DNA from: Lachnospiraceae bacterium
GTDB lineage: Bacteria; Bacillota; Clostridia; Lachnospirales; Lachnospiraceae
Length of the DNA: 64,000 nt
Assembly (NCBI GenBank): GCA_017618195.1
Contig: JAFZUW010000065.1
Coordinates: 1-64,000 of the forward strand
Direction: 5' to 3'
Part shown: piece after piece, positions 51,837 through 60,619 of the stretch
Layout: each line of letters starts with the position of its first letter
Numbering within the stretch: the stretch's first letter is position 1
Position numbers and translations under genes: made by a program
The notes under the pieces: generated by a model
Database searches by the model: none
What the model saw: only the letters and a program-made list of their open reading frames with translations
What the model was told of the DNA's origin: nothing

Positions 51837-51905
51837 CGGAAATGACCGATTAAAAACCACTCTGCATAAGACGGAAATGACCGTTTAAAACCGCCACGCA
51901 TAAGA
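51837..51905. repeat. Two tandem direct repeats of about 35 bases
   Basis: Units 51837-51871 and 51872-51905 share CGGAAATGACCG, TTAAAA, CC and GCATAAGA at the same spacing. They lie directly upstream of the membrane-protein pair and downstream of the alpha-galactosidase gene. Confidence 0.7.
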
Positions 51906-51986
51906 GTTATGTGAGCTTTCGGAACCACCCTGCCTTCTAAGTAAAACACTTTCGGATATACCCGGCCGCGACCGGACGAAGGAACC

Positions 51987-53141
51987 TCAGCCCTTTACCA
52001 ACCTCACGCGGAACATCAAGCTGTCATGTGGTTCTACATTAGTAGAATATCTCTCCTTGAACGTTCCGATCACCTTATGCTGATAACAGTCGTAAAACTC
52101 AAGCGCCATTCCGCTCGCATACGGAAGACCGATATCGAAGAACTCAAGAGACATCTCTCCCGGATGCTCGCCGAAATTGAACATGCCGATTGCGTAGTCG
52201 CCGTTACTGAGCGCTCTTACAAGCGTGAAGACGTTCTTCGGATTGTTCCACTGGTTCACGCGGTAGAAGCTCCGGCACTCCGCATCCTGGTTGATTGCGA
52301 TCACATCGCGGTTTAGCAGAATGTCGGCGGTCGAGGGCGTCATGTCGCGGATGTCGCATCCGATCATCAGCGGACTTCCCATGATCGACCAAAGCGCAAA
52401 ATGCGTACGGTACTCCGCATCGCTGCATCCGCCGATCTTCTCGGCGATCCAGGAATTGCAGCTGCGGCCGTACATGCCGACTACAAGCATGTCCATGTCA
52501 TTGTGGCAGTATGCTCCGCCGTACGGCGCCTTGTCCATCTGCGACTCCGCAAGAGCCTTGATAGATTCCCATTTGTCCTGAATGTCGCCGGTCGAACGGA
52601 ACAGCTGCGCTCCCGAGGAACGGATCCAGCCGTGCACGTCGTCGGCACCCCAGTTGCAGGCGCTGAAGACGATGTCGCGTCCGCAGTTTCGAAGCGCCAT
52701 CGCCATACGGCGGTACAGGTTCGCTCCGTCCGCAGTCGCGGGCTTGTAGCAATAGTCGTATTTCAGATAATCAACGCCCCATTCGGCAAATGTGGCAGCG
52801 TCGATAAACTCGTGCTCAAAGCTTCCCGGATACCCCGCACAGGTGTGTGTTCCGGCGCACGAATACATGCCGAACTTGAGCCCCTTCGAGTGGATGTAAT
52901 CCGCAACGGCCTTCATTCCGTGCGGAAACTTCTCGGGATCCGGAACGAGCCGTCCGTCCGCATCACGGTCGCGAAGGCTCCAGCAGTCATCGATCACGAT
53001 GTATTCGTACCCTGCGTCGCGCAGACCGCACTCGACAAAACGGTCCGCAGTGGAGCAGATCAGCTCTTCATTGATGTTCCAGCTGAACGTATTCCACGAA
53101 TTCCAACCCATCGGAGGGGTTGCAGCCAACAGTTTCTCCAT
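51987..53141 (-). CDS. GH27 alpha-galactosidase
   Basis: 384 residues from ATG 53141 (GAGAGG upstream), no signal peptide. Family 27 signature at the start (TPPMGWNSWNTF), D-D-C-W (VIDDCWSLRDRD), nucleophile Asp in VDYLKYDYCY, and acid/base Asp in GSPLMIGCDIRDM. C-terminal beta domain complete. Cleaves alpha-galactosides from imported melibiose/raffinose-type sugars. An AraC regulator gene lies upstream on the same strand, separated by a terminator. Confidence 0.93.
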   Translation of the reverse strand: MEKLLAATPPMGWNSWNTFSWNINEELICSTADRFVECGLRDAGYEYIVIDDCWSLRDRDADGRLVPDPEKFPHGMKAVADYIHSKGLKFGMYSCAGTHTCAGYPGSFEHEFIDAATFAEWGVDYLKYDYCYKPATADGANLYRRMAMALRNCGRDIVFSACNWGADDVHGWIRSSGAQLFRSTGDIQDKWESIKALAESQMDKAPYGGAYCHNDMDMLVVGMYGRSCNSWIAEKIGGCSDAEYRTHFALWSIMGSPLMIGCDIRDMTPSTADILLNRDVIAINQDAECRSFYRVNQWNNPKNVFTLVRALSNGDYAIGMFNFGEHPGEMSLEFFDIGLPYASGMALEFYDCYQHKVIGTFKERYSTNVEPHDSLMFRVRLVKG

Positions 53142-53200
53142 AAAATTACCTCTCAATATACGCATATAAGGGCCTCGCCCATAGGAGTATCATAACACAA

Positions 53201-53234
53201 AAAACAATGCAGGGCAACTGCCCTGCATTGTTTT
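53201..53234 (-). terminator. Terminator of the AraC gene
   Basis: AACAATGCAGGGCA / TGCCCTGCATTGTT, 14-bp perfect stem (inner pairs must open), with TTTTTT on the minus strand. Confidence 0.9.
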
Positions 53235-53334
53235 CGGCGTACTATACTCTTTTTGATTGTCCCGGGCATCGGCCGCTGTCCGCTTTCATTTCTTATGGAC
53301 AACGCCGAGCGTCCGTTTCTTGTAACCCGCGCCC

Positions 53335-54168
53335 TTATACCTTGTACTTCTTACGGTAATTGTTGGGCGTCATGCGCTCGTATCTTCCGAATACGGTTGA
53401 GAAATACGAAGCGCTTCGGAATCCGCACTTTGCAGCGATATCCGCCATCGGGATGTCGGTGTTGAGGATCATATCCATCGCCATATTAAGGCGAATCCTC
53501 GTTACATATTCCGTGTAATGCACATTCAGGTGCTCACGGAATATTCGGCACATATGCTGTTGTGAGATACCGATGTGATCGGACAGTTCGCGAAGCGTAA
53601 CGTCACGGGTCACATTTTCCTTGATGTAATCCAGTGCCATGCCGAGAATCTGCTGGCTGTTCTTGCGGTAACGGTTCATCTCCATCAACAAGATGCTCTG
53701 TTTGAACCAGAGAATCAGGTCGTATACGTATCCCGAAGCGACTTCGTGACCGAATACGGTGCCCGAATTCACATTCACGTAGATACTTTTGAAGATGCCC
53801 TGCGGTATGGTATTGTCGGTGATCGTCACCACGGTCGGCTTGCTGAGACCGAGTTCCTTTAACAGGTTCGGACATGCTTCGCCGCCGAATACGACCCAGT
53901 TGGTCGCCCACGGTTCCACCGTCGGGTGGTACTCGTATGAACAACCGGCCGGGATGAGAACGAAATCGTTCTCACGGAGAACTGTGGGAGAACCGTCGAC
54001 TACGATTACTCCTTCTCCCTGACCGCAACGGATGATCTGGTGCCAGTTGAGTCCGTCTTCACGTGCAACCTTAGCCTGAGCTTCCGTCCCTCCAACGCCT
54101 ACAAGAAAGATAGGCAGATACTGGATTCCCGAGATATCGGGGTATAGATTTCTTCCGGGTTTCGCCAT
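53335..54168 (-). CDS. AraC family transcriptional regulator
   Basis: 277 residues from ATG 54168 (AAAGGAG upstream). N-terminal cupin sugar-sensing domain (WHQIIRCGQGEGVIVVDGSP, FVLIPAGCSYEYHP) and C-terminal double HTH (VTLRELSDHIGISQQHMCRIF; IPMADIAAKCGFRSASYFSTVFGRYERMTPNNYRK). Likely regulates the neighbouring GH27 gene in response to galactosides. Confidence 0.93.
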   Translation of the reverse strand: MAKPGRNLYPDISGIQYLPIFLVGVGGTEAQAKVAREDGLNWHQIIRCGQGEGVIVVDGSPTVLRENDFVLIPAGCSYEYHPTVEPWATNWVVFGGEACPNLLKELGLSKPTVVTITDNTIPQGIFKSIYVNVNSGTVFGHEVASGYVYDLILWFKQSILLMEMNRYRKNSQQILGMALDYIKENVTRDVTLRELSDHIGISQQHMCRIFREHLNVHYTEYVTRIRLNMAMDMILNTDIPMADIAAKCGFRSASYFSTVFGRYERMTPNNYRKKYKV

Positions 54169-54280
54169 ATGAAAAACTCCTTTCGCGCGCTCAATCAACA
54201 AATGGTTATCCCGATGATAATATTATCCTCTCAGAAAAAATAAAAGTCAAGGCACTGTTTCGGATTATGAAAGAATAATT

Positions 54281-54316
54281 AAAAAAAATGCCGTATATCA
54301 TTGCGGTATACGGCAA
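54281..54316 (-). terminator. Terminator of the LTA-synthase-like gene
   Basis: Minus strand: TGCCGTATA-CCGCAATGA-TATACGGCA followed by eight T. Confidence 0.9.
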
Positions 54317-54429
54317 AATTTTAAAGATATTAAATTGTAAATCGGATTTTCCGACAAATCCGGCATAAAGTCCGCGGTCCGATTGCGCCAGTATATTGAC
54401 GCGGTTTTGCAAAAAAGGAAACTTTTCAG

Positions 54430-56754
54430 TTATTGCTGCATCCAAGGCAGCCGGTCAACAATCGTTTTATAATAGTTATTATTCAAAATCGCACGGGAGA
54501 TGTTGAATTTGTTCCGGACGATTGTTTTGTATGAATCCAGATACATTTTCTTGTAACCTTCATCCCAGGTATCGGCGCCGAGGAGCCACTCCGCTTTGCC
54601 GGTGTTCGCGTTGTAACGGACATAGTCGGTAATGAAGCTGTAATCCTTGAACTGTACGAGCCCGAGCGAATCGGAGAAGATGTCGGTACCCATGTACAGT
54701 CTCGAATCGTATTCGATTCCCATGAGGTTCAGGATGGTCGGCAGAATGTCAAGACTGCATGCCGCCTTCGAGATCGTCTGCGGGCGGATATTCGGATTCC
54801 AGATGACAAGGTATTCCTTATAACGCTCGAATACCGGATCGATCTTGTGACCGGCGATTTCGTTTCTCGATGCTTCCGGAAGGCCGTACGGATAATGGTC
54901 GCCGGACATGACGATCAGCGTGTTATCGAGAACGCCGGCCTCGTCAAGCTTGGTGATCAGGTAGTTCATCGCAAGCTCCAGCTCGATGTTGCAGGCGATG
55001 TAGCATTTGGCCTGCTCGCCGTACGGAAGATGCTGCACTTCCTTGCGGTGCTTGCGTCCCATCGCGTTGTCGTTCCACTCGTAAACCATATGGCCGCTCA
55101 TCGTCATAAAGTAAACGTGGAAATGCTCTTCGTTGATGAACATCGGAATCGCCTGTTCCATCATCTCGAGGTCGGACTCGGGGAACTGCTCCGTGATGTT
55201 CAGTCCGCGGCCGCGCGCGATGAAGGTGTACCCCATGTTCGGGTGGGATTTGTCGCGGTCATAATAGGTCGCGGCGTGGTTATGGAACGCGTACGTCGTG
55301 TATCCCATCGAGTTATAGATATGGCCGAGACATAACGGCATCACGTTCTTCGAGGAACGGCTGAAACTGCTCGACGTCTGAATGTCGGGAAGAATACCCG
55401 TGCAGACGGTGTATTCGCCGTCACTCGTACTCGTGATCCAGTAAGGCGTATAGAAATTGTCAAAATAGAAACCGCTGTGAATCATCTGATAGAGCGTCGG
55501 CATCAGCTCTTCGTTCACGGCAAGCGGATGGAACGTCTCACAGGTCAGAACGATCAGGTTGTAGCCCTCGAACATGCCGGTGTACTCGTTCTTGTTGGTC
55601 GGAGTCACGCTGTTGAAATATTCGTGGATTGTCTTGATCGATTTATTCGACGTATTGGCCGCAAGCTCCTCGAAATCAATCGGAAGCACATGCGGCGAAC
55701 GGTCAACCGGAGTCGGTGTCGGTCCGGGTGTAGCATTCGGGTTGTCGGGGTCGGTCGTCGGCTGCACGGTCGGAACCGGAGTGGTTGTCGTAATCGGAGG
55801 AATGACCGGAAGCGGATCGACATCGATCACGACTTCGCCGACTGCTTTCTCATCGTATGCGATCGTGCGGCACACATCCTGAATCAGCCCGACCATAATA
55901 CCGTTCTGGCGAACGCCGCGGTCTGCCTGCCATTCCTTATAGAATGACTTGAAGCGTCCCTCCCGGCGCGAGTCCTTGCTGTCGATCATGGAAAATACGA
56001 CTCCCGCGCACAGTGCCGCGATCCCGACGCCGCGAAGCATGTTCACATGGTTCAGCTTCTTATGACGGTAGCCGAACCGTCGAAGCACGAAATAGCCCGC
56101 AACCGGAACCAAAAGCAGCAGAACAAGCGGTGTCCGCGCCAGCAGAGCGCGAAGAGCCGCCTTCCAGAATTCCTTCGCATCGTCCGCATTGCCCATCACG
56201 GAAAATGTCAGGTAGTTGTTGAAGATATAAAAATATGTGGCTTGTACGGTGAATAACAGCGTAATCAGACCGAACATGATCCATGCCGTAATCTTGGCCG
56301 CCGTATCCTTAAGAAAACCGGTTGCCGCCGCATACAGGAAACCGAACGCTGCGGCGAAGAACAGAATATAGAGTATGGAACTGTCATGAATTCCCTTATT
56401 GATATACAGATGGAACACCGACTCGTCCCAGATCATTGCGATTGCGGGCAGCAGAAGCTGCAGGAGCACGGAACGGAACGGAATCTTTACGCGTTTGGGT
56501 ACGGAGGGACCGTCCGGCACCTCTTCCATTGCCTCGTTGAGCACTTCCGGCAGGTCGTCCGCGAACAGAATGTGCCTCAGATCGGATGTGATATCGTCCC
56601 ATGTATCACGCTCGGACATATTGCCGTCGAAAGTTTCTTCCTTCGTGGACATATCGCCGTCCGGGAACTCTTCCGCTTCGGGCAGCCGGCTGTCAAACAC
56701 GGTCTGTTCTGAGAGGATCTCTTCAAGCGTTCTGTTGTTCTCTTTCTTCGACAT
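54430..56754 (-). CDS. LTA synthase family phosphoglycerol/phosphoethanolamine transferase
   Basis: 774 residues from ATG 56754 (AAGGAAAGG upstream). A cytoplasmic acidic segment of about 90 residues precedes five membrane helices (VLLQLLLPAIAMIWDESVFHL to GVGIAALCAGVVFSMI), then a Pro/Thr linker (TTPVPTVQPTTDPDNPNATP) and the extracellular alkaline-phosphatase-like domain: metal site LIVLTCETFHP, nucleophile Thr in ITSTSDGEYTVCTG, SGHMVYEWND and SGDHYPYG. Five helices plus this domain match LtaS. It probably transfers phosphoglycerol to a lipid or cell-wall polymer. No glycolipid-anchor gene is close. Confidence 0.9.
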   Translation of the reverse strand: MSKKENNRTLEEILSEQTVFDSRLPEAEEFPDGDMSTKEETFDGNMSERDTWDDITSDLRHILFADDLPEVLNEAMEEVPDGPSVPKRVKIPFRSVLLQLLLPAIAMIWDESVFHLYINKGIHDSSILYILFFAAAFGFLYAAATGFLKDTAAKITAWIMFGLITLLFTVQATYFYIFNNYLTFSVMGNADDAKEFWKAALRALLARTPLVLLLLVPVAGYFVLRRFGYRHKKLNHVNMLRGVGIAALCAGVVFSMIDSKDSRREGRFKSFYKEWQADRGVRQNGIMVGLIQDVCRTIAYDEKAVGEVVIDVDPLPVIPPITTTTPVPTVQPTTDPDNPNATPGPTPTPVDRSPHVLPIDFEELAANTSNKSIKTIHEYFNSVTPTNKNEYTGMFEGYNLIVLTCETFHPLAVNEELMPTLYQMIHSGFYFDNFYTPYWITSTSDGEYTVCTGILPDIQTSSSFSRSSKNVMPLCLGHIYNSMGYTTYAFHNHAATYYDRDKSHPNMGYTFIARGRGLNITEQFPESDLEMMEQAIPMFINEEHFHVYFMTMSGHMVYEWNDNAMGRKHRKEVQHLPYGEQAKCYIACNIELELAMNYLITKLDEAGVLDNTLIVMSGDHYPYGLPEASRNEIAGHKIDPVFERYKEYLVIWNPNIRPQTISKAACSLDILPTILNLMGIEYDSRLYMGTDIFSDSLGLVQFKDYSFITDYVRYNANTGKAEWLLGADTWDEGYKKMYLDSYKTIVRNKFNISRAILNNNYYKTIVDRLPWMQQ

Positions 56755-57008
56755 AAAGCCTTTCCTTAATGAACCGGGTCCGCACCGATACGGACCGTCA
56801 ACCTCTTTATCATTACGGCATCCGGTCGCCCCGGAGCCCATACTTCTCATTTTACGGAAACGCATGTATTATAGCGTATTCTTTCATTCAAGTCACTAAT
56901 TTAACAAAAATATCATATTTTTTTCAAGAAAACAAGACAGAAAAGCACGGAATTACGCGGTTTCTTTCCGTATTTTTGATACTTTTACGGGACCGGGACA
57001 CACAAAAA

Positions 57009-57030
57009 GGGAGCCGGACGGCCGGCTCCC
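57009..57030 (-). terminator. Terminator of ald
   Basis: GGGAGCCGG / CCGGCTCCC stem followed on the minus strand by TTTTTG. Confidence 0.9.
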
Positions 57031-57064
57031 TTCGATTCTTCTTTGATTGTACCGGATCTTGCAA

Positions 57065-58180
57065 TTAACCGATCAGGCTCTTCAGATCGGTGTATTCGTA
57101 TCCGTGTGCGTCCGCAACGTTCTTGTTGGTCAGCTTGCCGTTATAGCAGTTAACGCCCGTGCAGATTACGGCACTCTTCTTACAAGCTTCCTCAAGACCG
57201 GCCTCGGCGATCTGCAGACCGTAGCGAAGCGTAGCGTTGGTCAGTGCGATCGTACTCGTTCTCGGAACCGCACCGGGCATGTTGCCGACACAGTAATGAA
57301 CAACGCCTTCCTCGATGTAAACCGGATCGTCATGCGTCGTTACACGGCTGCTCTCTCCGCATCCGCCCTGGTCGATTGCAACGTCGACAAATACGGCGCC
57401 GTCCTTCATCTCCGGCAGATACTTCTTCTTGAAGAGCTTCGGAGTCGATGCTCCGGGGATCAATACGGAACCGATTACGAGGTCCGCATCCTTAACCACG
57501 CGCTCAATATTGCTGTCGGTCGAAACAAGCGTCTGGATATGAGCGCCGAACATGTTGTCAAGCTGCTCGAGGCGCTTCAGATTAACGTCGAGAATGGTTA
57601 CATTTGCCCCCATACCAACTGCGATCTTGCATGCGTTCATACCAACCGTACCGCCGCCGAGGATAACTACGTTAGCCTTCGGTGTACCGGGTACGCCGGC
57701 AAGAAGGATGCCTTCGCCGCCGAACCGCTTCTCGAGGTATTTGGCGCCTTCCTGAATGGAAAGACGGCCTGCGATCTGCGACATCGGAGCAAGAAGCGGA
57801 AGGGACCGGTCGGTCTCCTGCAGCGTCTCATAAGCGACTGCCTTAACTTTGCCGTCAAGAAGCGCATCCATCTGCTGCTTGTCCGCAGCAAGGTGCAGGT
57901 ACGTATAAAGGATCAGCCCGTCATGGAACAGAGGATACTCTTCCTCGAGCGGCTCCTTAACCTTAACCATCATGTCAACGAGATTCCAAACGTCCTTCGC
58001 GTTGTCGATCAGCGACGCGCCTGCGTCCACGTATTCATTATCGGAGAAACCCGAGCCGACTCCTGCTCCCTTCTCCATGTACACGTGATGTCCTGCTGCC
58101 ACATACGCCTTGACGTTGTCCGGCGTAAGTCCGACACGGAACTCGTTGTTCTTGATTTCTTTCACACATCCGATTTTCAT
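57065..58180 (-). CDS. ald: Alanine dehydrogenase
   Basis: 371 residues from ATG 58180, chosen because AAAGGGTGG is eight bases upstream and the family starts M-I-G-V-KEI. Contains KEIKNNEFRVGLTP, YTYLHLAAD with catalytic His, NAD-site VVILGGGTVGMNACKIA, and DVAIDQGGCGESSR. Interconverts L-alanine and pyruvate with NAD. Monocistronic. Confidence 0.95.
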   Translation of the reverse strand: MKIGCVKEIKNNEFRVGLTPDNVKAYVAAGHHVYMEKGAGVGSGFSDNEYVDAGASLIDNAKDVWNLVDMMVKVKEPLEEEYPLFHDGLILYTYLHLAADKQQMDALLDGKVKAVAYETLQETDRSLPLLAPMSQIAGRLSIQEGAKYLEKRFGGEGILLAGVPGTPKANVVILGGGTVGMNACKIAVGMGANVTILDVNLKRLEQLDNMFGAHIQTLVSTDSNIERVVKDADLVIGSVLIPGASTPKLFKKKYLPEMKDGAVFVDVAIDQGGCGESSRVTTHDDPVYIEEGVVHYCVGNMPGAVPRTSTIALTNATLRYGLQIAEAGLEEACKKSAVICTGVNCYNGKLTNKNVADAHGYEYTDLKSLIG

Positions 58181-58316
58181 TTTGCCATCCACCCTTTAAA
58201 GTTATTTTGTAAGGTCCCGCCGCTCCGCGCCCCAACGCAAACTTGTGCGGACCGCGAGGCCTTCAATGTTAAACATTATAACAAAAGGAACGGATAAAGG
58301 CAAATGATTGTCTGTT

Positions 58317-58379
58317 TTATTCTAAAATTCTTCCGTCTGCAATACGGATAATCCGATCGGCACGCTCCACAATGTTCAT
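58317..58379 (-). pseudogene. Possible 3' relic of an ABC-transporter ATPase gene
   Basis: The minus strand reads MNIVERADRIIRIADGRILE then a stop. This matches the conserved end of ABC ATPases (A-D-R-I-I-x-x-x-D-G-R-I). Nothing upstream of about 58418 continues the gene, and no ribosome site precedes it. A chance match of 20 residues cannot be excluded. Confidence 0.4.
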
Positions 58380-58429
58380 AATCTTAAATCTATTCGTCTG
58401 TAGCGAAAAAGTTTCATCCTAATATAATC

Positions 58430-58915
58430 CTATTTGAGAAATTTGTCATATCCTTTACAACGAGAGGTAATCTCCCATGAACCGGAGCCTTTATAGTCCA
58501 AAGATATCTTGTCTGTACTGGAGTACCCATAACCGAGGCATCCCAGCGGAAATTGAACGTTTTTGTACTTTCCTTTAGGGAAAGACTTATTAAACACTTC
58601 CGTTCCGGACTCATCAAAAATACGCAAACAGTATTCACCCGTGATGATCTCAAAATCAACTGTAAGCGTCGCTTCACGCATATAATCCGTCGAAGAGGCT
58701 TCGCCGCGGAAAGACGGTTCATTCCAGTCGTTACCAAACCGATACCCATCTTTCTCAATATAATAACTGCTTTCCCAAAGATCTTCTGTAATGGTAATGG
58801 ACTCCCCCGAGGAGCTGCCATTATCATGCCACGAAAACATATAAAAGCATATTCCCCCGGCTAACATAAGCCCCGCCATTATTGCAATGCCCACTATACC
58901 AAGCTTCTTTTTCAT
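58430..58915 (-). CDS. Secreted or membrane-anchored protein of unknown function
   Basis: 161 residues from ATG 58915 (GAGGGAGGAG upstream). N-terminal membrane helix or uncleaved signal (IVGIAIMAGLMLAGGICFYMF), followed by a beta-rich domain of about 110 residues (ATLTVDFEIITGEYCLRIFDESG, GSGSWEITSRCKG). No lipobox. No family recognised. The pattern suggests an extracytoplasmic beta-sandwich. An ABC-ATPase relic directly follows it. Confidence 0.75.
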   Translation of the reverse strand: MKKKLGIVGIAIMAGLMLAGGICFYMFSWHDNGSSSGESITITEDLWESSYYIEKDGYRFGNDWNEPSFRGEASSTDYMREATLTVDFEIITGEYCLRIFDESGTEVFNKSFPKGKYKNVQFPLGCLGYGYSSTDKISLDYKGSGSWEITSRCKGYDKFLK

Positions 58916-59024
58916 TCTCCTCCCTCTTTCATGCCTATCTTTCATACAGGACCACATATTATACTTTTTCGCTCTGACCGTTTTCGAAACACATCTTCCG
59001 ACAGGGAAATCATATTAAAAAAGT

Positions 59025-59050
59025 GAAAGAATGTCAAGTGACATTCTTTC
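59025..59050. repeat. Perfect 11-bp inverted repeat sharing AAGTGACATTC with the ugd operator
   Basis: GAAAGAATGTC-AAGT-GACATTCTTTC. The 11-mer AAGTGACATTC (59036-59046) recurs exactly at 60591-60601 in front of the HTH-dehydrogenase gene. No T run follows, so it is a better operator candidate than a terminator. Confidence 0.65.
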
Positions 59051-59129
59051 TCAGGCATGATTCTTTCCCATATCTCTGAAGGATATTATAATATTCCGCA
59101 GTACCTATCCGGTACACATGGCAATGTGT

Positions 59130-59240
59130 CTATTGCACATTCTCCTCCTCATGCGGAATCCCCAACCGCTTAAACAGTTCCTTCTGCTTGCGGTGTTCCT
59201 TATAATTGGCCACCAGTCCCGCGGAATTCCTGTCACGCTT
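59130..59240 (-). pseudogene. 3' relic of a second nucleotidyltransferase gene
   Basis: In a frame different from the upstream gene, the minus strand encodes KRDRNSAGLVANYKEHRKQK, then ELFKRLGIPHEEENVQ and a stop. The last residues of the intact gene are KRDKSSAGFVANYKEHRKQK, then QLFEKLGIPNEGENAAK. The relic begins at the very end of the intact gene. This is what remains when two tandem paralogs recombine or when one is deleted. Confidence 0.8.
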
Positions 59241-60414
59241 ATTTCGCAGCATTCTCTCCCTCATTCGGAATCCCGAGTTTCTCAAACAGCTGCTTCTGCT
59301 TGCGGTGCTCCTTATAATTTGCGACAAAACCGGCCGAACTCTTGTCGCGCTTGAGCCCCTTTCTGATATATCGGCATATCTGATAGATCCAGGCAAACGG
59401 ACGGAGGATCTTGTGCTTTTTAGCGGCAGGCCAGTTCTTGAGACCACGTTGTTGAAGTTTTTTAAAGGAGATACCTTCGTGTAATACTGTCATCGTAGAC
59501 TTATCTTTAAAATCGAGGTTTTTCCCGAAGTTCCCAGCCTCATTAACCATCTGAAATAATTGTTCACATATCGATTCATCAACCTCTAAGCACCACGTGT
59601 GGCTTGGCGCACCAAGATAAAGTTCCCCCATGCGTGTTACAGTTTTTGCCAAAATCTCAAACCCTGTCTTTTCAGCTAGAGGCTGCAATTTTCCGGCCCA
59701 AAACTCTTCGCTTACCACCGAATCCACATACAAGAGCCAATCGATTATCTGTCGGAATCCTAAGCCGGAGTGCAAATGATGTGAAATATGATCAAGAAAT
59801 ATTAATCCGTTTACTTCATCAGAGAACGAGAAAAAATGATAATGTCCAAAACTGTTAAACGATCTTTCTACCTGTGTAGAATTATCTACTATAGAGTCCA
59901 ACAGCAGTTCGTTCTGATTCCTCCGATGAGAGAAATACCGGTGCATCTCAAGTTCCAGCTTCCCTTTGCGGAATTCGAGATGACGCACTGTTCGATCGTC
60001 TTCTTTATATCCCAGTCCTCGCAGAACCTCTCTGGCCTTTTCAAAAGTTTCCTCAGTTCTCGGGAATACCATAAAATCGATATCTCCCATCCTGCGAAGC
60101 CCCGGTTCCGGATAATACATGGCAGCAGAGGCACCTTTGAGAACAGCTGCCGTACAGCCTGCCTGAGAGAGCGCGTCCATAATCTTATTCTGTTCACTCA
60201 TATAAGCGGCGAACGATGTCATCTGATGCGCCAGAGCCTGCTCCACCTCTTCCTGAACACCGGACTCGGCTTCATACTTTGAAATTGCATCTGCTGTCAA
60301 TGCGAGAATTGCATGATCGTTCAATTGCCGGATAGTTTCTTTCGTAACCTCACCGGCAACCGGCACCCGATGATACAATGTAGTTTTTAAAACGTCTATT
60401 GCCAATTGATCCAT
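59239..60414 (-). CDS. Nucleotidyltransferase family protein (NTP_transf_5-like)
   Basis: 391 residues. The motif CTAAVLKGASAAMYYPEPGL followed by RRMGDIDFMV carries the G-S/A and D-x-D of the polymerase-beta-like nucleotidyltransferase fold, as in the uncharacterised PF14907 type. The remainder is helical (NGLIFLDHISHHLHSG). Such proteins occur in polysaccharide loci and also in lasso-peptide loci beside HprK-like kinases, so its partner here could be either the flanking sugar genes or the kinase at 14.6 kb. AAGGA lies nine bases before ATG 60414. It ends in a partial duplicate of its own 3' end. Confidence 0.8.
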   Translation of the reverse strand: MDQLAIDVLKTTLYHRVPVAGEVTKETIRQLNDHAILALTADAISKYEAESGVQEEVEQALAHQMTSFAAYMSEQNKIMDALSQAGCTAAVLKGASAAMYYPEPGLRRMGDIDFMVFPRTEETFEKAREVLRGLGYKEDDRTVRHLEFRKGKLELEMHRYFSHRRNQNELLLDSIVDNSTQVERSFNSFGHYHFFSFSDEVNGLIFLDHISHHLHSGLGFRQIIDWLLYVDSVVSEEFWAGKLQPLAEKTGFEILAKTVTRMGELYLGAPSHTWCLEVDESICEQLFQMVNEAGNFGKNLDFKDKSTMTVLHEGISFKKLQQRGLKNWPAAKKHKILRPFAWIYQICRYIRKGLKRDKSSAGFVANYKEHRKQKQLFEKLGIPNEGENAAK

Positions 60415-60580
60415 TAAGATTAATCCTTATATAGGTTTATTGTGTGATGCTCTTCTTGTCCTAATAATATTACCAAAAGAACGCACCTGTTGGCAATCGT
60501 TTTTTATAGATTAACAGTTGCCATTTCTGTCAATATTTGTTATCATATGCTTGTGTGTATTATCGAAACAGACGAATCTA

Positions 60581-60608
60581 TTGTCACTTAAAGTGACATT
60601 CATATAAT
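60581..60608 (+). promoter_or_regulatory. Palindromic operator candidate before the HTH-dehydrogenase gene
   Basis: TGTCACTTAAAGTGACA (60582-60598) is a 17-bp palindrome. It lies between TTGTCA (60581) and TATAAT (60603). However GGAGG at 60610-60614 would fall outside a transcript starting from this -10 box, so the working promoter may be further upstream and the palindrome a downstream operator. The protein's own HTH domain is the obvious candidate to bind it. Confidence 0.6.
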
Positions 60609-60619
60609 CGGAGGTTCTT

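Noticed and set aside
60603-60608. TATAAT as the -10 box of the HTH-dehydrogenase gene
   Set aside because: A transcript from it would begin at or after the GGAGG ribosome site, so it is not accepted as the working promoter without mapping.
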